A stretch of DNA of 64,000 nucleotides from Epichloe hybrida. Taxonomy: Eukaryota > Ascomycota > Sordariomycetes > Hypocreales > Clavicipitaceae. The stretch is from the NCBI GenBank assembly GCA_019022495.1, contig JAFEKR010000017.1:372001-436000 (forward strand), read 5' to 3'. Every line of letters begins with the position of its first letter. Position 1 is the stretch's first letter. Below the pieces are notes generated by a model. The model ran no database searches and was not told the DNA's origin. It was given only the letters and a program-made list of their open reading frames with translations. The position numbers were made by a program, and so were the translations under genes. Positions 9,453-20,854 of the stretch are shown piece after piece.

Positions 9453-11123
9453 ACATAGAAGAAAATAATTAGACTATCTTTAATAAAGATATAAATATCT
9501 TTAAAGATCTATATAAAGCCTTTACTAATTAGCTAGCTAATTAGCTCTTTTATCTATAAAAAGAGAGCTCTCTATAGCCTATAGACTACTCTAAGAAGCT
9601 TTAGGTAAGCTTATTTATCTCTATAGCCTAGAGGTATCTTATAGTAAACCTCTTTATTAAGGCCTAAATTTAGGAATACTATAATAAAGTTATACTAGTA
9701 TGCCTCTAGGTTAAAGTAGCTTATAATAGCTATAAGTAGCCTAAATATATTAGTAGCTAGAGTTACTACTCTAGTTAATAGATATCCCTTTAGCTAATAA
9801 TTTCTAAGAATATAGAGGTAAGCTTTATATTATAGGAGGTAACCTTATTTATCTAATTTATAAGAGAAGACTTAAGTATGTCCTAGAAGCTTTATATAAG
9901 TAAGGATATTAGCTCTTAGTACCTTCTTAGCTACTATTCTATTAATAATTCTATTATACTCTTTATCTTATACTTTATAGAATTCCTTTTCTTTAGAATA
10001 GCTAGCTAGATTATTATAATATACTAGAGGAGGAGGAAGTCTAGATATATAAGGTTTTTCTTTACTCTTTAATCCTAGCTTAAAAGCTATAGTAAATACT
10101 TTAAGTTTATTAAGATCTTATAGATTCTCTAATATCTTATAATTATTACTACTTTTAGGTAAGTTTAGTAAATCATTAATACTTAGTAGTATATAGTCTA
10201 TTAAATCTAGTAATTATCCTAGTAAACTCAGAGGAGTTAGTAAATTTAATTCTTAACTCTTAATACTTTAAATCTAGTAATTATCCTAGTAAACTCAGAG
10301 GAGTTAGTAAATTTAATTCTTAACTCTCTTTCTCCTTTTCTTTATGCTCTAGCTAATTACAATTAGTAGGAATTTTATCCTATTAGAGTAGCTTAGGTGG
10401 TTATTATAGTAATAAAGGGTACGCTATTTATTAAAGCCTTATATTAGAGCTTTTATCCTTATTATTATTAACTAGCTTTTTAAGAATACTCTTTTTAACC
10501 TCTTTTATATTTAGTAATAATTCTCTTTCTTAACCATAGAAAATAGACTTATTAAAGGTAATATCACTTAATAAGAACTAGTAGCTTCTCTTTATTATTA
10601 GTACCTAGATTAGGTATTATATGGAGGAAACGTATCTAGTAAGGTATTTAATGTAAGCTCTCTAAGTAAGCTTTAGACTTACTTTATAAAGCTTACTTTA
10701 TATTATTATAAATACTTTATAACTAAAGGCTTATAAGTAAGTTAGAGGAACTTCTAGCTTCTCTAGTAAGTAACTTTATTAAAGTTTATTCTCTCTTAAC
10801 CACCTATTTAGCGCTTATTAAGGCAATTACTAGTTAAGCACCTTTTGAGGTATGTAATTTAAGATGTAAATAGCTGCTTTAGTAGCTATAGGCTAGAGGT
10901 CTTCTAGGAAGCCTAATTATATTATAAGAGTTATTATAACCCTTATTATCACCCCCCTAGACCATTTAGTATACTTATTTTAATGTAAGTAAGCTAGGCT
11001 AGACTTTCTAATAATAATACCTTTATTTATAACCTTTTCTTCCTGTTTCTTAGTCTAGAAGGTAGTCTTACTATTAGTTATTATAACCGTAATATAGATG
11101 CTATATATTCTTGTGTATATAGC
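9453..11123 (-). pseudogene. Cop4: Copia relic, integrase end to mid reverse transcriptase
   Basis: Minus-strand translation through RIP-type stops gives, in order: an integrase block like LPEDLWPEATKAAIYILN (about 10870-10930), a DITFNKSIFYG block (about 10535-10570), the LPPPP.YYNNL segment before RT (about 10000-10050), and RT blocks resembling the fungal-Copia DLE..QYDAVNAFLN (about 9680-9720) and VYY..P.GYR. The left end stops at FFYV, just before the catalytic aspartates, where the Cop3 5' LTR begins. The right end is the ATAGC target duplicate of Cop1-M; the reading continues at 56512. A different family from Cop1-3 by sequence. Confidence 0.75.
10203..10327. repeat. Two identical 58-bp direct repeats
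   Basis: 10203-10260 and 10270-10327 are identical over 58 bp, separated by TAATACTTT. The lack of any difference in otherwise heavily mutated sequence points to a duplication younger than the RIP. Confidence 0.85.
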
Positions 11124-11410
11124 TGTTGGTATCACAGGGTATTGAATTCAATGCAATAAGGTTAGGAGCCTGAAGAATAGTATTATCATTGATTATCTAT
11201 TCTAGGCTGCGTTATGTGTGTAGAAAAGAGAAGTTGAAAGCTAGAATCCGTGGTAATAGAAAAGAAAGGGGGCCGCGTGTTTATAGCCTTATATTTCCTA
11301 GCTAATTAACAGGCTAGGTTGCGAGTTATATATAGGGCCTGCGCGCGGCCTAAGCTTTTGCTAAGTAATTACGGCTATAACGCGTAATTAATATTACCTT
11401 TATTCTAACA
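11124..11410 (-). repeat. Cop1-M 3' LTR
   Basis: 287 bp, TGTTGGTATC...TATTCTAACA. Its outer edge is the end of the Cop1 LTR and is little mutated, while the inner side shows more changes. It is about 20 bp shorter than the LTRs of P1 and P2 because its middle is a different sequence. Confidence 0.9.
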
Positions 11411-11499
11411 CTAGAACCTCTCTCTTTTAATATGATTATTAACGCGCGATATTAATTATAAAAATAAAAAGAAAGGCAGATTAATAATTTAATTAATAG

Positions 11500-11759
11500 T
11501 GTTGATTCCTTCGGATCTTCATCGGTTCAATCGTGGCCAAAGACCAGACTAATTGTGAGTCCGGCGCGATGCACGCGATATGATTAGCTACATTAATTCG
11601 CCACCCCCTCTTTTACCCCACATACGGATTTCGCCCACTTTTCTAGCATCTAGACTTTCCTTCTCTTCTCTCTCTTTCCTAGCTAGCTAACTAACTATTA
11701 TTAACTTTAATTATATGGGATTACCCTTATACCTACGTAGGACCTTAGTATAACTAACA
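11500..11759 (+). repeat. Cop2 5' LTR
   Basis: Begins TGTTGATTCC, ends AACTAACA. The first 100 bp keep GC-rich words (GGCGCGATGCACGCG), the right part is more mutated; the 3' LTR shows the opposite gradient. Confidence 0.92.
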
Positions 11760-12690
11760 CTAATTAGTAGTTGATTTCATAACCACAGATAAGCTAGGTA
11801 TTATAAGAAGAGACATTTCTGTAGATACCACTGCCACTACCCCTTGTTATGCTATAATAGTTATTACGGTAAAGAGGCATAACTACATAAGTGTACTAAA
11901 GGAAGAGACTAGAATCCTAGTTACAGGCTTATTAGGCTTCTAAGGAATTAATCTATTAACCCTTAGGCTAAGGGATATAACTTTATTATATCTATCTGGG
12001 ATATTGTTATTAATTATTAATTTTATTGTCTATTATAAGAAAACTAACTAACTAACCGAATCTATCACCGCGAGGCATTTATTTTGAACCTAACGTTAAA
12101 TAACCTTAGCTAAGCTAGCTAATATACCTATAAATTCCCTTTAACACATTACCTTCCAATAGACCTTTAATCTCTCCTCACAAGCATTTACTACTTGTTT
12201 TTACCCCCTTTACTCTTAGTGCTATTTGCCCTATGCTTATTAGCAAGAAAGAGAGATTACCTCCTTCCCTCCTTTTTATAAAAAATAGGAAGTAGTAATT
12301 CCTATTATTCCCTTATTGCTTTTCCTGTTATTTTCTAGTTACTTTTAGAACTTCTATTGCTTTCTTTATCTCTAGTAATTTGTTCTTATTACTACTTTTG
12401 CTACTTCTACTACTTTTTCTTTTGTTTTTCCTATTTTTGTAATCTTCTAATTTTATTAGAGTGATAACGCTCCTAAAAGGCAAAAGAAGAACTTCATAAT
12501 AGCAATAGGCAAACATAGGAGCTTAATTAGTAGTAAAAATAACAAATTAGTAACATTCCTTTTATAGTTAAAGATAGCAGAGGAATCTAAACCTTCTATA
12601 AGAGCAAAGGCTACTAGTGATAGTAAGGCTCTAACTATTACCCCTAAAAGACCCTAAGAGCATAAGTTACCCTTACGCCTTTAATAGCTT
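11760..12690 (+). other. Cop2 leader region
   Basis: The LTR is followed by CTAATTAGTAGTTGATTTC, which resembles the post-LTR sequence of Cop1 and probably contains the primer-binding site (a TGG mutated to TAG). Beyond this lie low-complexity runs of A/T and a lysine/serine-codon-like stretch on the opposite strand (12330-12510), with no conserved domain seen. The start of gag could not be fixed. Confidence 0.5.
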
Positions 12691-14060
12691 ACTTATAACT
12701 TCTCTAGTAATTAGAAAGAATCCATTAAGCTAGATCTAGAGACTACTATGTAGCTTAAGCTTAATAACTAGATTGTAAGATTTATTAACCTTAGTAAGCA
12801 TTAAGGTTAGAGAGATAATAACCTATAGGAATTATTTTAAGAAGACTTTAAAGGCTAGTCTAAAGACACCTTTAAAAGGGCTATAAAGGAAGTTATTAGA
12901 GAATTACGTAATTCTCTACAAGATCATAGCGTTCTTATTAAGCAAGGCCTAGGATATTTAATCCTAGCATCCCTTAAAGAAGTGCTTTATTAAACTTTAA
13001 TACCCCTTTAGTTATAGGAGAGATCACAAGAGAGACCATAACCTTCTAAACCCCTAGAGCCTTAATATCAATAGCCCTAATAACCTACCCTAGAAATCCA
13101 CCTTCCCTAACCCTAAAGACTACATAAACCTTCACAAGAGCCCCCATAACAATCGCTATTAAACTAATAGCTTTATCCTAATAATCGTTATTAATAACAA
13201 CTAGGGGACTATTATTTACAACAAAATATGCCTTTATAGTAATTCGCCTCCAAAGATCAGATTACAAAGAAGATCTCGGAGCTTACGAAGATATATAAGG
13301 ATAGTAACCACTATAGTAGGAAGCTATATAACTTCTTAACGCCAAAGATTACGCTCTTTAAAAATAAGTATAATAGAATTAACCTTCCTTAAACACATTA
13401 TTAGAAGGCTTTCCTTATTATATTAATAGGTAATACTAAATAATACTTCCTTAATTACCTCTTTAGGAATAACTATTCCTATAAAGAGATAATTACCTAT
13501 ATTTATTAATACTTTAAGATAGAAAGCAACTAGTAATTCTATTACTACTAATAGAGTAGCATAACATTAAAGAACATAATTAAGAAGAACCCTAATAAAA
13601 GCAAGCTTAATTACCTTAAGATCACGTTATTAACCCTTAAGAAGATCCACAAAGGACTATACCCTGCTAAAACAGTAGATACTAAGCTCTATAAGTAAGC
13701 CTTAAATGCTATAGCTAGTGTGCCTAAATATTAGATAGTGGAATATATACACTCTCTAGGCTTTAAAAGTCTTACTAGAGACCTCCGTAAGGCAATTACT
13801 ATCACGGAATTAAATAAGAGGCCCTCCTAGTACCTTTAGTACTAATAAGAAGACCCTCTAGAGGCTATATTTACTAATTATTAGTATAGATAGTAATTAT
13901 CCCCTTATAGCAAAGGAAGTTATTATAGACAGAGCCCTAGGCTAAGCACTAAGCGTTGCTTTATATATAGTAAGAGCAGCTACTAGTTCTCTAATTACTC
14001 CGCTAAAGAATATTAAAAGGAAAAGTACTACTAGTAGGCTAGTAAAACATATTATATACC
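12690..14060 (+). pseudogene. Cop2 gag with zinc knuckle, RIP-inactivated
   Basis: The best frame reads through RIP-type stops as a helical, lysine-rich gag. At about 13948-13995 is KRCFIYSKSSY, equivalent to the CCHC-type knuckle C..CGK.GC of fungal Copia gags; the second Cys is Tyr (TGT to TAT) and the later Gly-Cys are Ser-Tyr. The N-terminal segment 12700-12900 is shared with the shortened Cop2 derivative at the right end of the window. Confidence 0.7.
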
Positions 14061-14349
14061 CCCTTTAGAGAAGAGATTCTAGGCATTCCTTACCTCCTAT
14101 AAAGGGCAGGATAATAATAAGCCTAATAAAGGCTTAGGTTATAATTAGGAATCACATCTTTTAGCTTATACAGAAGCCAAAGATAATAATAATAATATAG
14201 AGAAGCTACTATTAATAGCATACCTAAGCATTATATAATTCTTCTACTCCGGATTATAAACTAACTATAACGCCGCTAATATTAATATCCTTATGACCCT
14301 AAATAATTAAGCCTTCTAATACATATTCCTTAGGCAGGAGCTCTATAAG

Positions 14350-17300
14350 CCATAAGAGTATAATAAAGGCTTGATTTACTATGTCTTTAAAGAACACTAT
14401 TCTAAAGAGGTCTTCAGAGGGATTATACCTAACACTAGCGCCACAGGAAAGTTAACTACAAGAGAGGCATAAGTAAAGGCTCTATTAAGATTAATACCTT
14501 TATTAAAGGTAACCCCCTATAAACCCTAAATTATTATATTTAGCGCCGGATTAGTAGTTATAAGAGGAATCCTTTATATACTTATAGAACTTAGAGAGCT
14601 TAAATTTTACGTCCTTAACATAGCTACCCCCTTTCTCTTCTTAATTACTAATATAGATAAAAGGCAAGTCAAGATTAATAACCTCGCTAACGTACTTATC
14701 TAAGGCAATAAGACTATACCTATTATGTGATAATAGGGCTATCCTTAGTGGTTACTAGAAGCAAGAGAAATAGTTACCTTCTACCTTTCAGAAGGAGATA
14801 TCTATTAATTACATTATTAACTTAGTTACCCTTCTATTTAATAACTTATAAAGATCCTTTACTAAGCTAGTTATAAAGTTAAACACTAGGTAATTAAGGA
14901 ATTAACTAAAGTCTACTACTATTACTAGATACATAGAAAGGCCCCTAGTTAATTTAAGTTTACAATCAAAGATAACTATGAATTTAACTACAAGATCATT
15001 ATTAATATCATGCAGATCAATAGCCGACTAGTACTTTACATCATTAATTTAGCAACATCGTTCTAGGTAGCCTAATTCCTTAATCTAAGGAAGCAAAAAG
15101 CTCAAGATATCTAGGACGCCATCCGCAAATATTGGATTAACACTTATCTTGGACCTCTAGAATGGATTATATATAACGCTAGTAATAACTTTGCTTCTAC
15201 TAAGTTTAAGCACTATACTTAACTAATATTAATTAAGACTAATAAGATACTAATTAAAGCCTATAATAGCATTAGAAAGGTTAAGAGATATTATAGACCT
15301 CTATGCTAAGCTTATAACATTATTATAGACTTAATTAGAATAGAACTTACGCTAGAGTAATGTCTTTAAATAGCTATTAAAGCAATTAATAACTCTATAG
15401 GCCTAAATAGTATTATCCTAACCTTACTAGTCTTTAAAGGCTACCCACAAATAACAGATAAGTTACTACTAAGCGTCTTTATTATTTAACATGCTAAAGT
15501 AATTTACAAAGCTACTAATAAAGTCCACCACTACCTAGCTTTATAGTAAGTCTATAATACTATTAAAGTCTAGAATAGCCCTAACACAGCGCCTATATAT
15601 TAGCTACCCCTATAGGCTAATATATACATGTAAAGAGAGAAAGGTAGCTAGCATAGCCCTTATAAGCTACTTGCTACTAATAGAGAGACCTATATAGTTA
15701 ACATGCCCTATAGCCTAGTAAAGTTCTGCTTTATAGTAGTAAAGCCCTATTATAAAGACTTATGTATTATAAAGGGACTAGAGTAGCAGGAGATAGAGCC
15801 TAATAACGCAGAGGAAGAAGCAACTATATAACTAACTACTACTACTAAAAGAGATCCCCTAATAGAAGAAAGCGAAGAGCTATAGGCACTAGCTAAGAGA
15901 AGATAAGGGAGACTAAGAAAGGCCCTTACAGTCTAATTTATAAGCGTAAAAGAGTCTAAAGAAAAGGCTTATAAAGCCTAGAAGGCCCTAAAGGGAAGCT
16001 ATTAAGTTAAAGACTTATTACCTTACCCTAAAGGAATAAAAGCAAGGAAAAGAAGACCTTATAGCCCTAAGAAAAACATTAGCCTAATTTAGCTTTACAT
16101 ACTTATAAATAAAGATTAGGAGAAGGCCTTTATTTAAGAAGCTATAACCAGAGGGATGCTAAACATAGTATTCCTTATAGTAAAGGAAAAGGCTAATTAG
16201 AACCTTGCTCTTTAACTCCGCTAAGAAGGGAAGATTATAACCCTAGGAAAACCCTTTAAGTAATTTAATTAAGCTAAGATTAACGCTTTATAAGCTTATA
16301 ATATATTTAAATTCATTAAGTATAACCTAGCGAAGCACGGAGGTCATAGAATCTTCAATTCTCGTATAGTTAGAGAGATTAAAGGTAAAGGAATAGACTT
16401 ACTATACAAGAAATCCTGCCTTATTATATAAGGCTATAATAACAAAGAAAAGGAATTTATCCTAACGCAATTACTAATAATTTAACAAGCAAGCTAACAA
16501 CTTATTATAGCTATTGCTCTATTATTAAGAAAAAAAGGCATTTACCTTTGGATTCGCAATATCACACAAGCCTACACTCAATCGCACACGGTGCTAACAA
16601 GGCTAATTATCGTGAGATTACTAAAGCAAATTGCATATCTCTTTCTAGAAGGGACTGTAATTAAATTAATTAGACCTCTTTACGGGATCATAAAGGCTAG
16701 AACCTACTAGTAGGTAACATACTTCTATTACCATAGGGATAACCTTAATATAATAACCTTAACCTATAATCCTTACTTATTAATCATAGCCCTAAATAAT
16801 AAGAATCTCTTTAGTATTATTAGAATATAAACTAATAATATATTAGGACTAAGCAACAATAACTTCTTCTAAAAAGAAGAGAAAGAGCTCTAGAAGGCTA
16901 ATTTCATAGCTAAAGAAAAGTAATAATTAACCACTAAGAATCCCCTTATCTTTAACGGTTATATCTTAACCTAGAACACTAATAACTTACTAATATTAAC
17001 CTAGAAAGGCTAGAGTTAGAAGATTAAGGAAGTTAATTCTTAATCCCTAATAGCAAAACAAGACTACATAGAATAACAAGCCTAAGGAAGCTACATCGCA
17101 ACTATATATTAACTAGAAGCTTCCTATAACTTATTAATTATAGCTTAACACTAAGAACCCTCTAGGGAGGATATTACATACCTTAATAAACGCCTTAAGT
17201 AGTAAATTAAGAATTAATAACACAGACTATAATATATTCCTTTAGTTCTTAAGGAGGCAAAGCTCTTTATGTTTGTAAATAAATTACTTGCTAATAATAA

Positions 17301-17780
17301 GGATCTAAGCTCATAGATTAGATATGTGATTGTGATTAGCAACGAGATAATGCAAGATAATAATACCTTTATTATAAAAGGTAATATTATTACGTATAGC
17401 TTAATAAAGAGCAAGAGAGTTACTTATAGCATGCTTACCTCTAAGTTATATAGCATAGTTTAAGGCGTAGACATTACCTACGCAATTTCCATAACTTTAC
17501 ATTAGATTATGGATTAATTAAAGATACCTTAAATTCCTATAATTCTCTATACTAATTCTTTTTTATTATATAAATGTCTTGTGAAGCTAGGAACTATAAA
17601 GGAGAAGAGACTAATAATTAATATTATAGCTCTTCATTAATTATATAAGAGGCACAAGATCTACGAAGTAAGGTGGATTAATAGCAACAATAATCTAGCG
17701 GATGTGATAATAAAAGCATTACTAAATTCATTACTTTCCTCTTTAATTAATTCGAACGAATTAACGATTCGTGTTAAAGG
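14350..17780 (+). pseudogene. Cop2 pol: protease, integrase, RT, RNase H
   Basis: Protease: the FRGIIPNTSATG block with active-site Asp changed to Asn (AAC 14431-14433) and Gly to Ser. Integrase core: AIRKYWINTYLGPLEW and a following D/N-A..NF block near 15120-15200, then the KAYNSIRKVKRYYRPL segment near 15255-15305. RT: ITQAYTQSHTVLTR (about 16560-16600), IRPLYGI.KA (about 16670) and the catalytic TDD as TNN (16831-16839). RNase H: about 17400-17720, ending with the WINSNNNLADVIIKAL-type tail. Single-frame except for RIP stops. Confidence 0.85.
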
Positions 17781-17979
17781 ATAGGTAAAGAGACCTATAA
17801 TATTAGGAGACAGGAGCTTAGGCAAGGAATGATAGATTAATTTAATTAACCAATGCCGCGATAGCTAATTAGAGCAGCGAATTCCTATTAAGGGATCCAC
17901 TAGTGTATACTTTCCTTTAATCTAATTTTTATTGCGTTTTTAAGCTCTTTAGCTACGAAGGAAAAAGAGAGACTACTAG

Positions 17980-18239
17980 TATTAGTTCCTTTAGATTTTC
18001 ATTAGTTTAATCATAGCTAAAGACTAGACTAATTATAGGTCCGGCGCGATGCACGCGATATGATTGGCTGCATTAATTCGCCACCCTCTCTTTTGCCCTA
18101 CATACAGATTTCGCCTACTTTTCTAGCATCTAGACTTTCCTTCTCTTCTCCCTCTTTCCTAGCTAGCTAACTAACTATCATTGACTTCAATCATACGGGA
18201 TTACCCTTATACCTGCGCAGGACCTTGGTGTAACTAACA
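17980..18239 (+). repeat. Cop2 3' LTR
   Basis: 260 bp; begins TATTAGTTCC (from TGTTGATTCC by RIP) and ends TAACTAACA. The right 60 bp are nearly unmutated. The preceding AAAAAGAGAG-type run (about 17961-17973) is a plausible polypurine tract. Confidence 0.9.
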
Positions 18240-18782
18240 AATAGGGGATATAAGGAAAACAACTTATAGCCTATCTTAGCGTGTGGTAGCTAATAAAAGG
18301 GAAATAATAATCTTACTTAGCCTATAAGCCTATGTAAGGATAAGTAAGTCCCTTCTAAATCCTTTCTTTTCCTTAAAATAATATATATCCTATGCTATAG
18401 CGCGTATATAATGTCTTCCCCTTTCTAATATAATACCTTCCTTCTCCTACACACTACTACTAATTTCTATAGTTTACTAGGAGGGCTTAGTAAGCTAGTG
18501 TAGCTATAGCTGCTAGGGATATTAACTATAGGGGCGTAAATCCCTTATATATTACTATCTTATCCCTATAGCTACCCTCCTAGAGAATTACCTTTTCTTT
18601 TACTATATATATATTACGCGTAAGTAACCTATCCCTCTATCTAGATAGTTATTTAGTTAGTTAAGATAAAGCCTTTAAGGGCCTTATTAGGTAATGCCTT
18701 TATAAAGGCATTAGCTAGGTTATCCTCCTTATTAATCTATTAGATCTTATAGAGTTCTTAGCATTTATATAATTATTAAAGA

Positions 18783-19042
18783 TGTTAATTCCTTCGGATC
18801 TTCATCGGTTCAATCGTGGCCAAAGACCAGACCAATTGTGGGTCCGGCGCGATGCACGCGATATAATTAGCTGCATTAATTCGCCACCCCCTCTTTTGCC
18901 CTACATACAGATTTCGCCCACTTTTCTAGCATCTAGACTTTCCTTCTCTTCTCCCTCTTTCCTAGCTAGCTAACTAACTATCATTGACTTCAATCATACG
19001 GGATTACCCTTATACCTGCGCAGGACCTTGGTGTAACCAACA
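18783..19042 (+). repeat. Cop2 solo LTR
   Basis: 260 bp, TGTTAATTCC...GTAACCAACA, with its own target duplication AAAGA (18778-18782 and 19043-19047) inside Cop1-M. It is one of the least mutated Cop2 LTRs in the window. Product of LTR-LTR recombination after insertion of a full element. Confidence 0.93.
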
Positions 19043-19947
19043 AAAGAGCTATAATATTAATTATTAGGCGTTTCTCTTTTATTATACTAAGCTTAATAAG
19101 GCACTTATATAAGAAGTATAAATCTATATATATAATAACTAGGATCTTTAGGAGCTTTAGTTATTTAGTAACTAGGTTTAAGGTTATTATAATTACATAA
19201 GCTATATTAATACTAGCTACTATACTATAAACCTCTAAGGTAAGTATACTTTATATAACTCTTTGGTTTCTTATTAAGCTAAAGTATATAATATTACCTT
19301 TAATAGTGAATTTGCTATTAGTGTAGTCCTTATTAGCTAGGATAAGTATATATCCTAGTTATAAAAATAGGTCCTAGTTATTAGCGAATAATCTATTTAT
19401 AAAGGCAAAGAGCTTTGCCTTCTTAAGGTTAATTAGGATAAATATTAGGCCTTTTTCTAGGTAATCTATCTATTACTTTAGGTAGTAATTAAGAGCTTTT
19501 ATATTCTCTAGGGTTAGCTCTTAGTGCTATGTAGTAATAGATAGATTAAAGTAAGCCTCTAGTTAGTATATTAAGGTAATATAAGCGCCTTAGGCCCTTT
19601 ACTTAATGTATTTACACTTTAAATTAATTATTAGAACTAATTCTAACTTATTACTCTATCCCTTTTACTATATCTTAATAGTGTTATTCTCTAGCGTAAT
19701 AATACCTCTATTAAACATAAGGGGATTATCCTAGGTTAGGAATTACTTTAGCTTTATATTAAAGCCTATAGTAACTAGCTAAGTCTCTTCCTTCTTAGAG
19801 AACTTCTTATTTAATAGGCTAAGGGTATTATTAGTTTATATTCTAATATATATAAAGTTAGGGCTTTCCTTTATAGTTATAAGTAGGTAAGGATTATATA
19901 TAAAGGTTTCTATCTAGAGGTTCTCTTTATAATGCTTATAATATATA

Positions 19948-20228
19948 TATATATTTATATTATTTACGCTAGTTAGCTCTATAGATAGCTATTACTAGTA
20001 CTCCTACTACTAAGTTAAAAGGGAAAACCCTATACTAGGAAGAAAAACCCCCTTGCGTCTGTGTACGGGCTAGCGCTGGCCCTGTCATGGGTCTGCGCCG
20101 CTTAGTGTGTTTCCTATCGTGGGTGTTTGTTGCTAGCTTACGCTAGCCTTATCCCGTTGAAAAGAAAAAAGAAAGGAAAAATATGTGAAATGAGCCCCTT
20201 CCGGTCCTGTTCCGGTGCGATGACACGG
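19948..20228 (-). mobile_element. Short GC-rich SINE-like insertion
   Basis: 281 bp inserted in Cop1-M with a 13-bp duplication CTTATAATATATA (19935-19947 and 20229-20241). The centre (20040-20225) is GC-rich with intact CpA and TpG words, unlike everything around it. The left end is a TA-repeat/AT-rich tail; on the minus strand this makes a head-to-AT-tail layout. It contains near-palindromes GGCTAGCGCTGGCC and GCTAGCTTACGCTAGC. A long TSD plus AT tail suggests target-primed retrotransposition, as for SINEs, but no convincing tRNA A/B boxes were seen, so the class is open. Confidence 0.55.
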
Positions 20229-20500
20229 CTTATAATATATAACTTACTAATATATTCTAGCCTTTACAAGCCTATAGAGGGGCTTTATAACCCTGAAAAT
20301 TATGCTAGGTAGGTAAAGGTGCTGTATTTGAATTAGTAAGCGTGCTAGGATTAGCCGCTCTAGGAATGTATAGGCCTGTATATATGCCTAATAGATATTA
20401 CGTAGCTAGATAAGGAATTTCCTTAATCTTGCTAATAGGGCTATTATAAGGATAAGACATTAGCTTGCTTGTTAAATCATTAGGGCCTATATAAGAATAG

Positions 20501-20854
20501 CCTATTTCCCTTTATTCTTATCAGAGCATGTAATGTAATGTAATGTAATGTAATATTTGGGGTTTGGATGTCATGTGTAATGTAATGTAATGTAATGTAA
20601 TGTAATGTGTAATTATTACATATTACATTACATTACATTACAAACATTACAAATGTAATGTTAGGGGAAAATAAAAGCCTATTTCCCTTTATTCTTATCA
20701 GAGCATGTAATGTAATGTAATGTAATGTAATATTTGGGGTTTGGATGTCATGTGTAATGTAATGTAATGTAATGTAATGTAATGTGTAATTATTACATAT
20801 TACATTACATTACATTACAAACATTACAAATGTAATGTTAGGGGAAAATAAAAG
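20501..20854 (+). repeat. Perfect 177-bp tandem duplication at the left end of P5-B
   Basis: 20501-20677 and 20678-20854 appear identical. The unit includes 21 bp of Cop1-M (with the ATTCTTAT target site), the CAGAGC end, the left GTAAT/ATTAC hairpin arrays and the sequence to AAAATAAAAG. Either a recent slippage or recombination event or an assembly duplication. Confidence 0.9.

Larger units (their letters stand above)
11500..18239 (+). mobile_element. Cop2: complete, dead Copia element
   Basis: 260-bp LTRs at 11500-11759 and 17980-18239 are flanked by AATAG (11495-11499 and 18240-18244). The element, 6740 bp, inserted into the 3' end of Cop1-M. Plus-strand remains follow Copia order: gag, zinc knuckle, protease, integrase, RT, RNase H. 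Frames read continuously apart from TAG/TAA at expected Gln/Trp codons. The pol sequence is a relative of Cop1 within the same fungal Copia lineage, although the LTRs are unrelated. Confidence 0.92.
18245..20513 (-). pseudogene. Cop1-M 3' pol: RT C-terminal part and RNase H
   Basis: Reverse of Cop1-P1 28150-29870, interrupted by a Cop2 solo LTR and by the GC-rich insert. The catalytic TDD codons are TNN here (ATTATTAGT on the plus strand, 19827-19835). The RNase H end and the short 3' untranslated part lie toward 18245. All frames are broken by TAA/TAG. Confidence 0.82.

Noticed and set aside
12328..12516. Minus-strand Lys/Ser-rich open stretch
   Set aside because: Low-complexity sequence in the Cop2 leader, no conserved block, no support from a second full copy in the window.
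17214..17414. Minus-strand hydrophobic open stretch
   Set aside because: Antisense shadow of the Cop2 RNase H region.
11500..18239. Cop2 as a Gypsy element (first impression from LTR and size)
   Set aside because: Domain order is protease-integrase-RT-RNase H, with TNN at the RT site and Copia-type integrase blocks, so it is Copia.
18782..18973. 63-codon plus-strand open stretch
   Set aside because: Lies within a Cop2 solo LTR; similar stretch absent from other copies because of stops; no gene support.
20127..20312. 61-codon plus-strand open stretch
   Set aside because: Runs from the GC-rich insert across its TSD into Cop1-M DNA, so it is accidental.
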